The position numbers and the translations under genes are program-made. A stretch of 35,690 nucleotides of DNA, from the IMG/VR virus record IMGVR_UViG_3300025889_000046, positions 1 to 35,690 of that record; one strand, written 5' to 3'. The DNA comes from a virus. A model generated the notes under the pieces. It was given only the letters and a program-made list of their open reading frames with translations, had not been told where the DNA came from and made no database searches. Positions 29,211 to 35,690 of this stretch are shown here, one piece after another (position 1 is the stretch's first letter; each line of letters opens with the position of its first letter).

Positions 29211-30255
29211 CTTGAGCAAAACCCCGTGGCCATGGTTTGGCGGCAAGTCCGACGCGGCGCCCGCCGTGTGGGAAGCGCTCGGCGATTGCGAGCACTACGT
29301 CGAACCCTTCGCAGGGAGTCTCGCTGTGCTCTTGCGCCGGCCGCACCCGTGCAACCGGACGTACTACAGCGAGACCGTCAACGACCTTGACGGCCTTCTC
29401 GTCAACGCGTGGCGCGCGATGCAACACGCGCCCGACGCGATGGCCGACGCGGCGTCGTGGCCGGTGTCCGAAGCCGACCTGCACGCGCGGCACATCGCGC
29501 TGGTTCGGTGGCGGGAGTCGCGCGAGCTCGAGCACCTGATGGGAGACCCGGAATGGTACGACGCCAAAATGGCGGGGTGGTGGGCGTGGGGTCAGTCGTG
29601 TTGGATCGGCTCCGGATGGTGCTCGGGCCGCGGCGGTTGGACCGTGGGAGACGACGGGCGGATCTTCCAGCAACGGGGCGGGGTTGTCTCGCGGCAGCTC
29701 CCGCACCTTGCCGACGACGGGAAAGGCGTGAACCACGCCGGGGCGCGCGACCCCGGCGTGGGCGATTACCACCCGATGACGATGCCGGAACTCACGCGCT
29801 GGTTTCGTTTTCTGTCCGCACGCCTGCGGCACGTCCGCATCTTGAACGGCGATTGGCACCGCGCGGTAACCAACGGCGCAACTAAGACTCTACCCGTCCG
29901 CATGAAGGACGGTCATTGTGGCGTGTTTCTGGACCCGCCATATTCGTCCGAAGCCGAGCGCGCTGAGGTCTACAGTTCGGAAGATTTCCAGGTCGCGCAC
30001 GCCGTGCGGGATTGGTGCGTCGAGCACGGCGACGATCCGAGTCTGCGCATCGTGCTTGCCGGCTATGACACGGAGCACGGGACGCTTGGCGCGCGCGGGT
30101 GGCGCGAAGTCGAGTGGTACAAGGGCGGGTTTTTGAAGGGCGGGATGGGCAACGTGAGCGGTACCGGGAAACACCAGCAGGCGCGCGAGCGCTTGTGGCT
30201 GTCGCCTCACTGCATCGCGCCGGCAGTTGCGGCGCAACGGGAGCTATTCGTATGA
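29200..30255 (+). CDS. dam: DNA N6-adenine methyltransferase (D12 class)
   Basis: A 351-aa Dam/M.MboIIA-type enzyme. N-terminal WPWFGGK (10-16) and VEPFAGS (34-40) form the SAM-binding region, with NDLDG at 61-65. The catalytic DPPY is at 245-248 (GVFLDPPYSS). Between them lies a long target-recognition region rich in Trp and Gly (about 120-190) that probably sets specificity. It transfers methyl groups to adenine N6 and may protect phage DNA or mark it for replication. No cognate restriction gene is present. ATG 29200 overlaps the previous gene by 11 bases; the start upstream at 29155 lies deeper inside it. Confidence 0.88.
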   Translation: MLTNLSKTPWPWFGGKSDAAPAVWEALGDCEHYVEPFAGSLAVLLRRPHPCNRTYYSETVNDLDGLLVNAWRAMQHAPDAMADAASWPVSEADLHARHIALVRWRESRELEHLMGDPEWYDAKMAGWWAWGQSCWIGSGWCSGRGGWTVGDDGRIFQQRGGVVSRQLPHLADDGKGVNHAGARDPGVGDYHPMTMPELTRWFRFLSARLRHVRILNGDWHRAVTNGATKTLPVRMKDGHCGVFLDPPYSSEAERAEVYSSEDFQVAHAVRDWCVEHGDDPSLRIVLAGYDTEHGTLGARGWREVEWYKGGFLKGGMGNVSGTGKHQQARERLWLSPHCIAPAVAAQRELFV

Positions 30256-30638
30256 AGTGGGATTGGACCGCCCACACGGGCACGAACGGAAGCGCGCGCG
30301 CTGTCGTCGAAGCGGCTGGCGGGTATGTGGCCAAAGTGACGTCGCCGGTGTTCCAGACTGAGGACGAAGCGCGGGCTTGGGTCGAGGCGATGACGGCGGG
30401 GGCGAACCCGAAGGCCGAGCCGGCGTGGGAGTGGGCCCAGGGTTTCCTCTCGCTGCTCGGCACGTGTGGCGACGTGCGTGGTTATGTAGCGTTTAGTAGA
30501 AATTGGGCCGAAGTCTGGAGTGCTCCCGACCTGGACGGCGTGCGCAAGCAAGAATTCAGTACGCTGCAGAATGCTTCTTTCGACCAATTGCGCGAGTGGT
30601 GCGAGCGGACCGCGCGGGAGCGAGGTTGGACACGATGA
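30252..30638 (+). CDS. Hypothetical protein, 128 aa
   Basis: ATGA-coupled to the methyltransferase stop. The N terminus is beta-like (WDWTAHTGTNGSARAVVEAA) with an Ala/Trp helix (EDEARAWVEAMTAG), then an aromatic middle and a C-terminal helix (FDQLREWCERTARER). No recognised domain. Codons around 30480-30600 are somewhat more AT-rich than neighbours. Function unknown. Confidence 0.62.
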   Translation: MKWDWTAHTGTNGSARAVVEAAGGYVAKVTSPVFQTEDEARAWVEAMTAGANPKAEPAWEWAQGFLSLLGTCGDVRGYVAFSRNWAEVWSAPDLDGVRKQEFSTLQNASFDQLREWCERTARERGWTR

Positions 30639-30859
30639 TCCAACACACCATCACCGCCGCTTGCGACCGTTGCGCGCGCATCGTGCGCGACTACCCAGGC
30701 GCGGAACTGCCGACCGACTGGCACGAAATCGCTAGCGGTCATCACCTGTGCTCAGAATGCTGGCCGCTATTCGACGGGTGCAAGGAGCTTCCCGGCACCG
30801 CTGCCGGATTGGACCCGGAGTGGGTACGCTGGGCGCGGCGGTGTGGCGCGACGTTATGA
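30635..30859 (+). CDS. Zinc-ribbon protein, 74 aa
   Basis: ATGA-coupled start. CDRC (residues 10-13) and CSEC (about 39-42) form a compact zinc ribbon, with His residues between. The C-terminal helix is Trp-rich (DPEWVRWARRC). Such proteins often sit beside helicases, here the next gene, and may bind nucleic acid. Its stop overlaps the helicase ATG at 30856. Confidence 0.65.
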   Translation: MIQHTITAACDRCARIVRDYPGAELPTDWHEIASGHHLCSECWPLFDGCKELPGTAAGLDPEWVRWARRCGATL

Positions 30860-32247
30860 CCCCCGACCTACGCCCCTACCAATCAACCGCCGTCGCAGCG
30901 GTCCGCGAGGCGTGGCGCTCCGTGCGCGCCGTCCTGCTCGTCGCGCCCACGGGCAGCGGTAAGACGGTCATGTTTGCCAGCATCATCCGCGACACCCGAG
31001 CGCTGGTCATCGTCCACCGCCGCGAACTCGTGACGCAGGCCGCGCGGGCCGTCGCGGGTGCCGGCATCATCGCACCGGGCTACCCGGCCACTGCTGCACC
31101 CGTGCAGGTTGCGACCGTGCAGACCTTGCTCGCGCGCGGCACGCGCCCGCCGGCCGACGTCATCGTACTGGACGAAGCGCACCACTACGCCGCCGACGAC
31201 TGGCGCCAGCTTGCCGCCGCTTACCCCGCCGCGCGCGTGCTCGGCGTCACGGCCACGCCGCAGCGTGCAGACGGCCGCCCGCTTGGCGATGTGTTCGAAC
31301 GCCTGATCGTCGCGGCGCAGTATCCCGACCTGCTACGCGACGGGCACCTTACCGCGTGTCGGGTGTTCCAACCGCGGGAGGTCGCAGCGTCCGGGCTCGA
31401 GTGCCACCCTGTCGACGCATACGAGCGCCACGCCGAAGCCTCGCAGGCCTTCGTGTTCTGCGGCACCGTGGCGTTCGCCAAGCAGCTTGCCGGTGAGTTC
31501 AGCGAGCGCGGCGTGCGTGCCGTCTGTATCACGGCGAAGACTCCGAAGCCGGAGCGGGACTACATGCTCGGCCGGTTCGCAGCCGGCGCGGTGCGGGTCG
31601 TGACTAACGTGGGCACGATGACGGAGGGAGTGGACGTCCCCGCGGCGCGGACGGTCATCCTGGCTAGCAGCATCGGCCACGTTGGCGGGTACCTGCAGCG
31701 CGTCGGGCGCGTGCTCCGTCCGCACCCGGACAAGCCCGACGCGATCGTCATCGACCTATCCGGCGCGACGCTCCAGCACGGCATGCCGACCGAGGCGCGT
31801 CACTATTCACTCGACGGCACCGCCATCGCGCGGACGTCACCGACGCCGCTGCGGGTCTGCCGCGAATGCGGCGCGACGGTCGAGGCTTGGATCGTCAAGT
31901 GTCCCATGTGCGGGTACGTCCGCGTCCCGCCTCCCGTCGCCGGTCCGCGGATATACGACCGGGAGCTTCGCATGGTGTTCGCGGGTGTCGACACCGCCGC
32001 CGACGCGAAAGCCCGCGAGTACGCGCGCCTGCGCGCGGTGGCCACGGCGCGCGGGTGGTCGATCGGGTGGGTCGTGCGGGAATACCGCAAGCTATTCGGC
32101 GAAGCGCCACGGCTCGACGACGTTGGTGCGGACGAACGGCGCGCCGAATTGGCGCGGTTGCGGGAGCTTGCGGCAGCGAAGGGTTACAAGCCCGGTTTTG
32201 CGGCGGTGCGGTATAAGGAGGCGTTTGGGGTATGGCCAAGGCGATGA
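30856..32247 (+). CDS. SF2 DEAH-box helicase
   Basis: A 463-aa ATP-dependent DNA helicase. Motif I APTGSGKT is at 30-37, motif Ia VIVHRRELV near 51-59, motif II DEAH at 106-109, motif III TAT at 132-134, and motif VI QRVGRVLRP at 281-289. After the helicase core come CRECG and CPMCG (335-353), a zinc ribbon, and a C-terminal helical part with two similar segments ending in A-x-x-x-G-W/Y-K/S-x-G (about 400 and 443). The family resembles phage UvsW/RadD-like enzymes that remodel forks and branched DNA. ATG 30856 overlaps the previous stop; the longer upstream frame lies in the zinc-ribbon gene. Confidence 0.9.
   Translation: MTPDLRPYQSTAVAAVREAWRSVRAVLLVAPTGSGKTVMFASIIRDTRALVIVHRRELVTQAARAVAGAGIIAPGYPATAAPVQVATVQTLLARGTRPPADVIVLDEAHHYAADDWRQLAAAYPAARVLGVTATPQRADGRPLGDVFERLIVAAQYPDLLRDGHLTACRVFQPREVAASGLECHPVDAYERHAEASQAFVFCGTVAFAKQLAGEFSERGVRAVCITAKTPKPERDYMLGRFAAGAVRVVTNVGTMTEGVDVPAARTVILASSIGHVGGYLQRVGRVLRPHPDKPDAIVIDLSGATLQHGMPTEARHYSLDGTAIARTSPTPLRVCRECGATVEAWIVKCPMCGYVRVPPPVAGPRIYDRELRMVFAGVDTAADAKAREYARLRAVATARGWSIGWVVREYRKLFGEAPRLDDVGADERRAELARLRELAAAKGYKPGFAAVRYKEAFGVWPRR
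32215..32221 (+). promoter_or_regulatory. Strong ribosome binding site AAGGAGG
   Basis: A near-perfect Shine-Dalgarno 10 bases before ATG 32232. It decides this start over the ATGA-overlap ATG at 32244, and is among the strongest binding sites I see in the rightward operon. Confidence 0.6.
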
Positions 32248-32597
32248 GGCCAGGCCGTAAACAAACCGGTACCCTGCTGGAGCGCAAGGGTGGATTTTTC
32301 GCGCGCATTTGGCGCGATATCGACGGCAAGCGCACGCGGACGTGCGTGCCGCTGAACACGTTCGACCGCGACACGGCAATCGAACGCATGGCTGATGCTG
32401 TTCGCAGCGCTGAATCTGACTACGCCCCGGCGCAGCGCGTGGACCGCGCGCGGTGGCGTATCAACGCGGCGGACGCTGCCGGCGCCGAGTACATGGACGC
32501 TGGCGGTCTGTCTATCAGCGACATCATGACGCTGGTTAAGCTCGCTAACGATGACGGGTGGGGCGTGTTCTTCGTGCGCGGGGGGCTTGACCCATGA
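32232..32597 (+). CDS. Integrase N-terminal-domain-like protein, 121 aa
   Basis: The first half reads like the arm-type (AP2-like) DNA-binding domain of tyrosine recombinases: GTLLERKGGFFARIWRDIDG, then RTRTCVPLNTFDRDTAIERM. The second half (after about 65) is unrelated and ends before any catalytic R..HxxR..Y region. No integrase catalytic domain exists elsewhere in the window. It may be a free DNA-binding protein, a truncated integrase or an excisionase-like factor. It has the strongest ribosome binding site in the operon, so it is probably made in quantity. The similarity is judged by eye. Confidence 0.5.
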   Translation: MAKAMRPGRKQTGTLLERKGGFFARIWRDIDGKRTRTCVPLNTFDRDTAIERMADAVRSAESDYAPAQRVDRARWRINAADAAGAEYMDAGGLSISDIMTLVKLANDDGWGVFFVRGGLDP

Positions 32598-32926
32598 ACG
32601 AAGCCACGATCCAAACCGCGATCCGCCTAGCGCTCGGACGCGAGCCAGACCTGGCATTGTGGCGCAACGAGACCGGCGTGGCCGTGCACAACGCGCGCCG
32701 CGTGCGTTATGGGCTGTGCGTCGGGTCGGCCGACCTCGTCGGCATACTCGCGCCGGCCGGGCGCTTCTTCGCGCTTGAGGTCAAGACCGCGACCGGTCGG
32801 GTCTCGCCGGACCAAGTCCGTTTCCTGCAGCTCGTCCGGAACCGCGGTGGTTTCGCGGCGGTAGTTCGATCGGTTGACGACGCGCGCGCCGCGTTGGAGC
32901 GTGCGAGAATGGGAGAGAACGAATGA
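32594..32926 (+). CDS. VRR-NUC domain nuclease, 110 aa
   Basis: A stand-alone VRR-NUC protein. RNETGVAVHNARRVRYGL leads to the motif GSADLVGIL (D of the PD-D/ExK site), then FFALEVKTATGRVSPDQVRF with E-x-K and the conserved Q. Phage members of this family act as structure-specific or Holliday-junction-type nucleases. It sits between a helicase and the primase-helicase and is coupled by ATGA on both sides, fitting a role in replication or resolution of recombination intermediates. Confidence 0.85.
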   Translation: MNEATIQTAIRLALGREPDLALWRNETGVAVHNARRVRYGLCVGSADLVGILAPAGRFFALEVKTATGRVSPDQVRFLQLVRNRGGFAAVVRSVDDARAALERARMGENE

Positions 32927-33171
32927 GCCGAGTAATTGAAACGCGCATCATGTGCGACCGGTGCGGATACGAGTGCGGGCGCACGTATGGCGCCGAGCCG
33001 TCGCGCGAGAAACCGGACCTATGCGAGCCGTGTAAGGACGCGATCGCGGACGCTATACTTACGACGACCAACCGGAGTTCCGTGGAACTGCTCGGCCTGC
33101 TAGTGCTCGACGTCGAGCGCGTGGTCGAGCGTTGGGCCGAACGCCGCAAGGCGCAGGAGGGAGACCGATGA
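32923..33171 (+). CDS. Zinc-ribbon protein, 82 aa
   Basis: ATGA-coupled start. CDRC-x4-C near the N terminus and CEPC further on give a zinc ribbon; the C-terminal half is a long helix (LVLDVERVVERWAERRK). GGAGG at its 3' end serves the next ATG at 33168. One of about eight small Cys-cluster proteins in this genome; role unknown. Confidence 0.65.
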   Translation: MSRVIETRIMCDRCGYECGRTYGAEPSREKPDLCEPCKDAIADAILTTTNRSSVELLGLLVLDVERVVERWAERRKAQEGDR

Positions 33172-33422
33172 TCGTGGCTGATGTGGACTGGCGACCGATG
33201 TACGTCGCGTGGGACAAGGTGGCGGTTGTCTACACGACTCACTGGTCTGCAACCGGCGCTGTCATCTTGATGGAAAACGGCGGCGAAGCATACACCGCGT
33301 GGTGTCCCCAAGCCGTCATGATAGCGGCCCAGGTGTACGACGAAGAAAAGGCAGAAGCGTGGCTCGCCGCGCTCCGCGCCGCAGAGGCGATGTGGCCGGC
33401 ACGCACGGAGGGCGGCTCATGA
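33168..33422 (+). CDS. Hypothetical protein, 84 aa
   Basis: ATG 33168 overlaps the previous stop and follows GGAGGGAG. An N-terminal beta part (VADVDWRPMYVAWDKVAVVY) and a C-terminal helix (DEEKAEAWLAALRAAEAMW) are seen. No recognised domain. Coupled by ATGA to the primase-helicase gene. Confidence 0.62.
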   Translation: MIVADVDWRPMYVAWDKVAVVYTTHWSATGAVILMENGGEAYTAWCPQAVMIAAQVYDEEKAEAWLAALRAAEAMWPARTEGGS

Positions 33423-35572
33423 CCCCACGCACAACCCCCGCCCCCTCCCCATCACCCCTCGCCTACGCGCTAGCTTACGCGCGCCGCGGGTGGCACGTGT
33501 TCCCCTGCTACGAGTTTGCCGGCGACCGCTGCGCGTGCTCGAGCGGCGCCGAATGCGGCAACCCGGGCAAGCACCCGCGCACGCCCAACGGGTTTAAGAA
33601 CGCCAGCGCCGACCCGGACACCATCCGGGAGTGGTGGGCCAGGTGGCCCAACGCCAATGTGGCCATCGCCACGGGCGCCTCCGGGCTCGTGGTCGTCGAC
33701 ATCGACCCCCGCAACGGGGGCGACGACTCGATGCGCACGCTCGAGACCACCCACGGCGCGCTGCCGGACACGGTGCGAGCGCTCACGGGCGGGGGCGGGG
33801 AACACGACATCTACGCCGCGCCCGACGTCCCGCGCGTCCCGAGCGGCGTGCTCGCGCCCGGGGTCGAGATCAAAGCCCACGGTGGCTACATCATCGCCGC
33901 GCCGTCCACGCACGCGAGCGGCGGCGTCTACGAGTGGGATAGCGGCGCGCACCCGAGCGACACGGACCCGGCACCGTGCCCGGCTTGGATCGTCCAGCAA
34001 CTTGGCAAGCCGGCCTCCCAACACGCACCCGCGACCGGCGCCGTGCAAGACGGTCTCGTCGGCGTGGCGTTCCGTCTGATGGGCTGGCTCGGACGCAGCG
34101 TCGCGCCGGATCGCGCGCTGGCACGGTGCCCGTGGGAAGACGAACACACAGGCGGCAAGCGGTTCGACTCGAGTACCGTGGTCTACGCGCCGCGCCCTGG
34201 CTCACAAGTCGGCTGGCTCTATTGTCTCCACGCGCACTGCAAGCACCGCCGCGTGTCCGATGTGCTCGCGGTCATTCCTGCTGCCGTGCTAGCTGAGGCG
34301 CGCACCGAGCTCGAACTCCCTCCCGGATGGGCTCCCGAATCGGAGACCGAGCCCGCACCGCTGACTGGCGAAGGTGCCTGGGAGGCGTCACTCCGGCGCA
34401 ATCAGAGCCAGCAGATCACACGCGAACCGGGCAACGCTGCGCTGCTTCTCGCGAATCTGGACGAGTGGCGTGGCACCTTGGAGTACGATGAATTCGCGGA
34501 CCAGATCCGCTGGGCTCGACCCACGCCGAGCCTCGTCGGCTTCGCAAGCCCGGACGTTGGCGCCGACCTCGCGGACCATCACGTCACCTACGTGCAGCAC
34601 TGGCTGGCGCGCAATTTCGGCGTCGCGTTTCCCAAGCTTTCCGTTCACGACGCCATCGAAAGCGCCGCGCGTCAGAACACCGTCCACCCGGTCCGGGCCT
34701 ATCTCGACTCCCTCACATGGGATGGCAAGCCCCGCCTTGACCGGTGGCTGGTCGACTACCTAGGCGCGCAGGAACTGCCGCACGTCGCAGCGTGCGGCCG
34801 GTGGTGGCTAATCTCGGCCGTCGCCCGCATCTACCGCCCTGGAGTGCAGGTCGACCACGCGATCGTCCTCGAAGGCGACCAGGGCTCGGGCAAGTCATCC
34901 GCGGTCCGCATCCTGGGCGGTGAGTGGTACCTCGCGAGCCTGCCGGACCTCGGTAGCAAAGACGCCAGCCAGATTTTGCAAGGCTCTTGGCTCGTCGAAA
35001 TCGGAGAGCTCGACGCCCTGCGCGGTGCCAGCGGCACCAGGGTCAAAGACTATCTTACAAGGACAGTGGATTCCTACCGTCCCGCTTACGGCCGGGCGAC
35101 GGTCCGGCGGCCGCGTCAGTGTGTGTTCATCGGTACCACTAATGAACACACGTACCTACAAGATTCTAGTGGCGCTAGAAGATTCTGGCCGATACCCATA
35201 TCGAAGCTCGACGCCGACGGACTCAGGTCTGCCAGAGATCAGCTCTGGGCTGAGGCCGTCCAGCGGTACCAAGTGGGCGAGCAGTGGCACCCCTCGGCAA
35301 GTCTCATGCCAGCGCTAACCGAGGCCCAGGAGGAACGATTCAGCGCCGACGCATGGGAGCCGCGCATAGCGGCATGGGCCGCGGAACGTGCTGACTTCAC
35401 TACTGGTTCCGTCATGGCCGACGCGCTCGGAATCGAGCCCGGCCGGTGGACCCGAGCAGACCAAACTCGCGTTGGCATGGTTCTTCGCCGGCTTGGCTAC
35501 GTGAGCCATCGGACCATGCGTGACGGGGTCCGCGAGTCCCGCTATTGCCTACCAACCTACCTGCCAACCTAG
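33419..35572 (+). CDS. Primase-polymerase / VirE-type helicase
   Basis: A 717-aa replication initiator. The N-terminal half is an archaeo-eukaryotic primase (prim-pol) domain: ALAYARRGWHVFPC, a Cys-rich insert (CACSSGAECGNPGKHP), WWARWPNANVAIATG, catalytic VVDIDPRNGG (D-x-D) and GVEIKAHGGYIIAAPS. The C-terminal part is a virulence-associated E / D5-like ATPase: YLDSLTWDGKPRLDRWL, Walker A EGDQGSGKSS, Walker B WLVEIGELD, sensor FIGTTNEHTYLQD and ARRFWPI. A small winged-helix-like tail ends in LPT-Y-LPT encoded by the origin-like repeats. It would open the origin and prime synthesis by host polymerase. ATG 33419 is the ATGA start. Confidence 0.9.
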   Translation: MTPRTTPAPSPSPLAYALAYARRGWHVFPCYEFAGDRCACSSGAECGNPGKHPRTPNGFKNASADPDTIREWWARWPNANVAIATGASGLVVVDIDPRNGGDDSMRTLETTHGALPDTVRALTGGGGEHDIYAAPDVPRVPSGVLAPGVEIKAHGGYIIAAPSTHASGGVYEWDSGAHPSDTDPAPCPAWIVQQLGKPASQHAPATGAVQDGLVGVAFRLMGWLGRSVAPDRALARCPWEDEHTGGKRFDSSTVVYAPRPGSQVGWLYCLHAHCKHRRVSDVLAVIPAAVLAEARTELELPPGWAPESETEPAPLTGEGAWEASLRRNQSQQITREPGNAALLLANLDEWRGTLEYDEFADQIRWARPTPSLVGFASPDVGADLADHHVTYVQHWLARNFGVAFPKLSVHDAIESAARQNTVHPVRAYLDSLTWDGKPRLDRWLVDYLGAQELPHVAACGRWWLISAVARIYRPGVQVDHAIVLEGDQGSGKSSAVRILGGEWYLASLPDLGSKDASQILQGSWLVEIGELDALRGASGTRVKDYLTRTVDSYRPAYGRATVRRPRQCVFIGTTNEHTYLQDSSGARRFWPIPISKLDADGLRSARDQLWAEAVQRYQVGEQWHPSASLMPALTEAQEERFSADAWEPRIAAWAAERADFTTGSVMADALGIEPGRWTRADQTRVGMVLRRLGYVSHRTMRDGVRESRYCLPTYLPT

Positions 35573-35594
35573 TCCCCAACCTTTCGGGTAACCT
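35552..35594 (+). repeat. Iteron-like CCAACCT repeats at 12-bp period
   Basis: CCAACCT starts at 35552, 35564 and 35576, exactly 12 bp apart. A degenerate copy (GTAACCT) follows in phase at 35588. The first two copies lie inside the last codons of the primase-helicase gene and encode its LPT-Y-LPT ending. The array abuts the AT-rich element of the terminal repeat. Repeats about one helical turn apart next to AT-rich DNA resemble initiator-binding iterons; the function is inferred. Confidence 0.6.
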
Positions 35595-35690
35595 GTCTAG
35601 TACTACTATATACACACACTCTTTATATATATTAGGTATACCAGGTAGGCAAAGGTCCGGAATCGTTAGAAAATAGGTTGGTTGCCAACC
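35593..35690. repeat. 98-bp direct terminal repeat, right copy
   Basis: Exact copy of bases 1-98, beginning 20 bp after the stop codon of the primase-helicase gene. Joining the two copies places that gene about 155 bp upstream of the first small gene on the same strand. Confidence 0.97.

Noticed and set aside
32232-32597. Calling the 121-aa protein an integrase
   Set aside because: Only the N-terminal DNA-binding-like half is similar; the catalytic Arg, His and Tyr region is absent.
1-35690. CRISPR array, tRNA genes, insertion sequences or a diversity-generating retroelement
   Set aside because: I saw no repeat-spacer pattern, no cloverleaf with a CCA-type end, no transposase and no reverse transcriptase.

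Overview
The window reads as one essentially complete tailed-phage genome. The first 98 bases recur exactly as the last 98 (1-98 and 35593-35690), so the sequence closes into a circle of 35,592 bp or is a linear genome with a short direct terminal repeat. It is strongly GC-rich with G/C-biased third positions and almost no intergenic space. Most neighbouring genes overlap as ATGA, GTGA, TGATG or TAATG, so nearly everything looks translationally coupled. Head and packaging genes are followed by a small adaptor, a large hub/nozzle protein and three Ala/Gly-rich ejection-type proteins. No tail tube, tape measure or sheath gene is recognisable. This points to a short-tailed (podovirus-like) member of the Caudoviricetes infecting a high-GC bacterium; the host cannot be named from sequence alone. 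I see no tRNA, CRISPR array, insertion sequence, RNA polymerase, replicative DNA polymerase or intact integrase.

Layout. (1) 1-134 plus the 3' end of the last gene form an origin-like region: an AT-rich core flanked by CCAACCT repeats, some at a 12-bp period. (2) 135-3966: small unknown and zinc-ribbon genes, the small terminase subunit, an Xre-type DNA-binding protein and the large terminase. (3) 4020-20731: portal, scaffold, major capsid protein, adaptor, hub, ejection proteins and a putative receptor-binding protein. (4) 20731-22373: a single-TM peptide, a DUF1353-like protein, an N-acetylmuramoyl-L-alanine amidase and a membrane-anchored coiled-coil protein, probably for lysis. (5) 22354-26984, minus strand: a leftward early operon of Zn-ribbon proteins, a RecE/YqaJ-type exonuclease, an ERF annealing protein, SSB, two tiny genes with duplicated starts, and a C5-methyltransferase-like protein. 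(6) 26985-27102: a divergent control region with two matching palindromes. (7) 27103-35572, plus strand: a rightward operon of a small HTH regulator, a second lysis-like set (two-TM protein plus secreted transglycosylase), a D12-class adenine methyltransferase, an SF2 helicase, an integrase-N-terminus-like small protein, a VRR-NUC nuclease and a primase-polymerase/VirE-type helicase.

How it may work together (inference). A palindrome-binding regulator, perhaps the 74-aa HTH protein itself, would control both early operons. One palindrome exactly fills the spacer of the leftward promoter; the other covers the -35 of the rightward one, 33 bp away. Replication would start at the repeats overlapping the primase-helicase gene, using host polymerase. 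SSB, ERF and the exonuclease would provide annealing-type recombination. Two DNA methyltransferases may protect the genome. The most unusual points are a canonical -1 slippery heptamer (G GGA AAG) placed so that slippage stops exactly at the next gene's ATGA junction, the origin-like repeat array, the two-operator switch with an apparently leaderless regulator mRNA, and a 20-bp duplication at the starts of two adjacent tiny genes.
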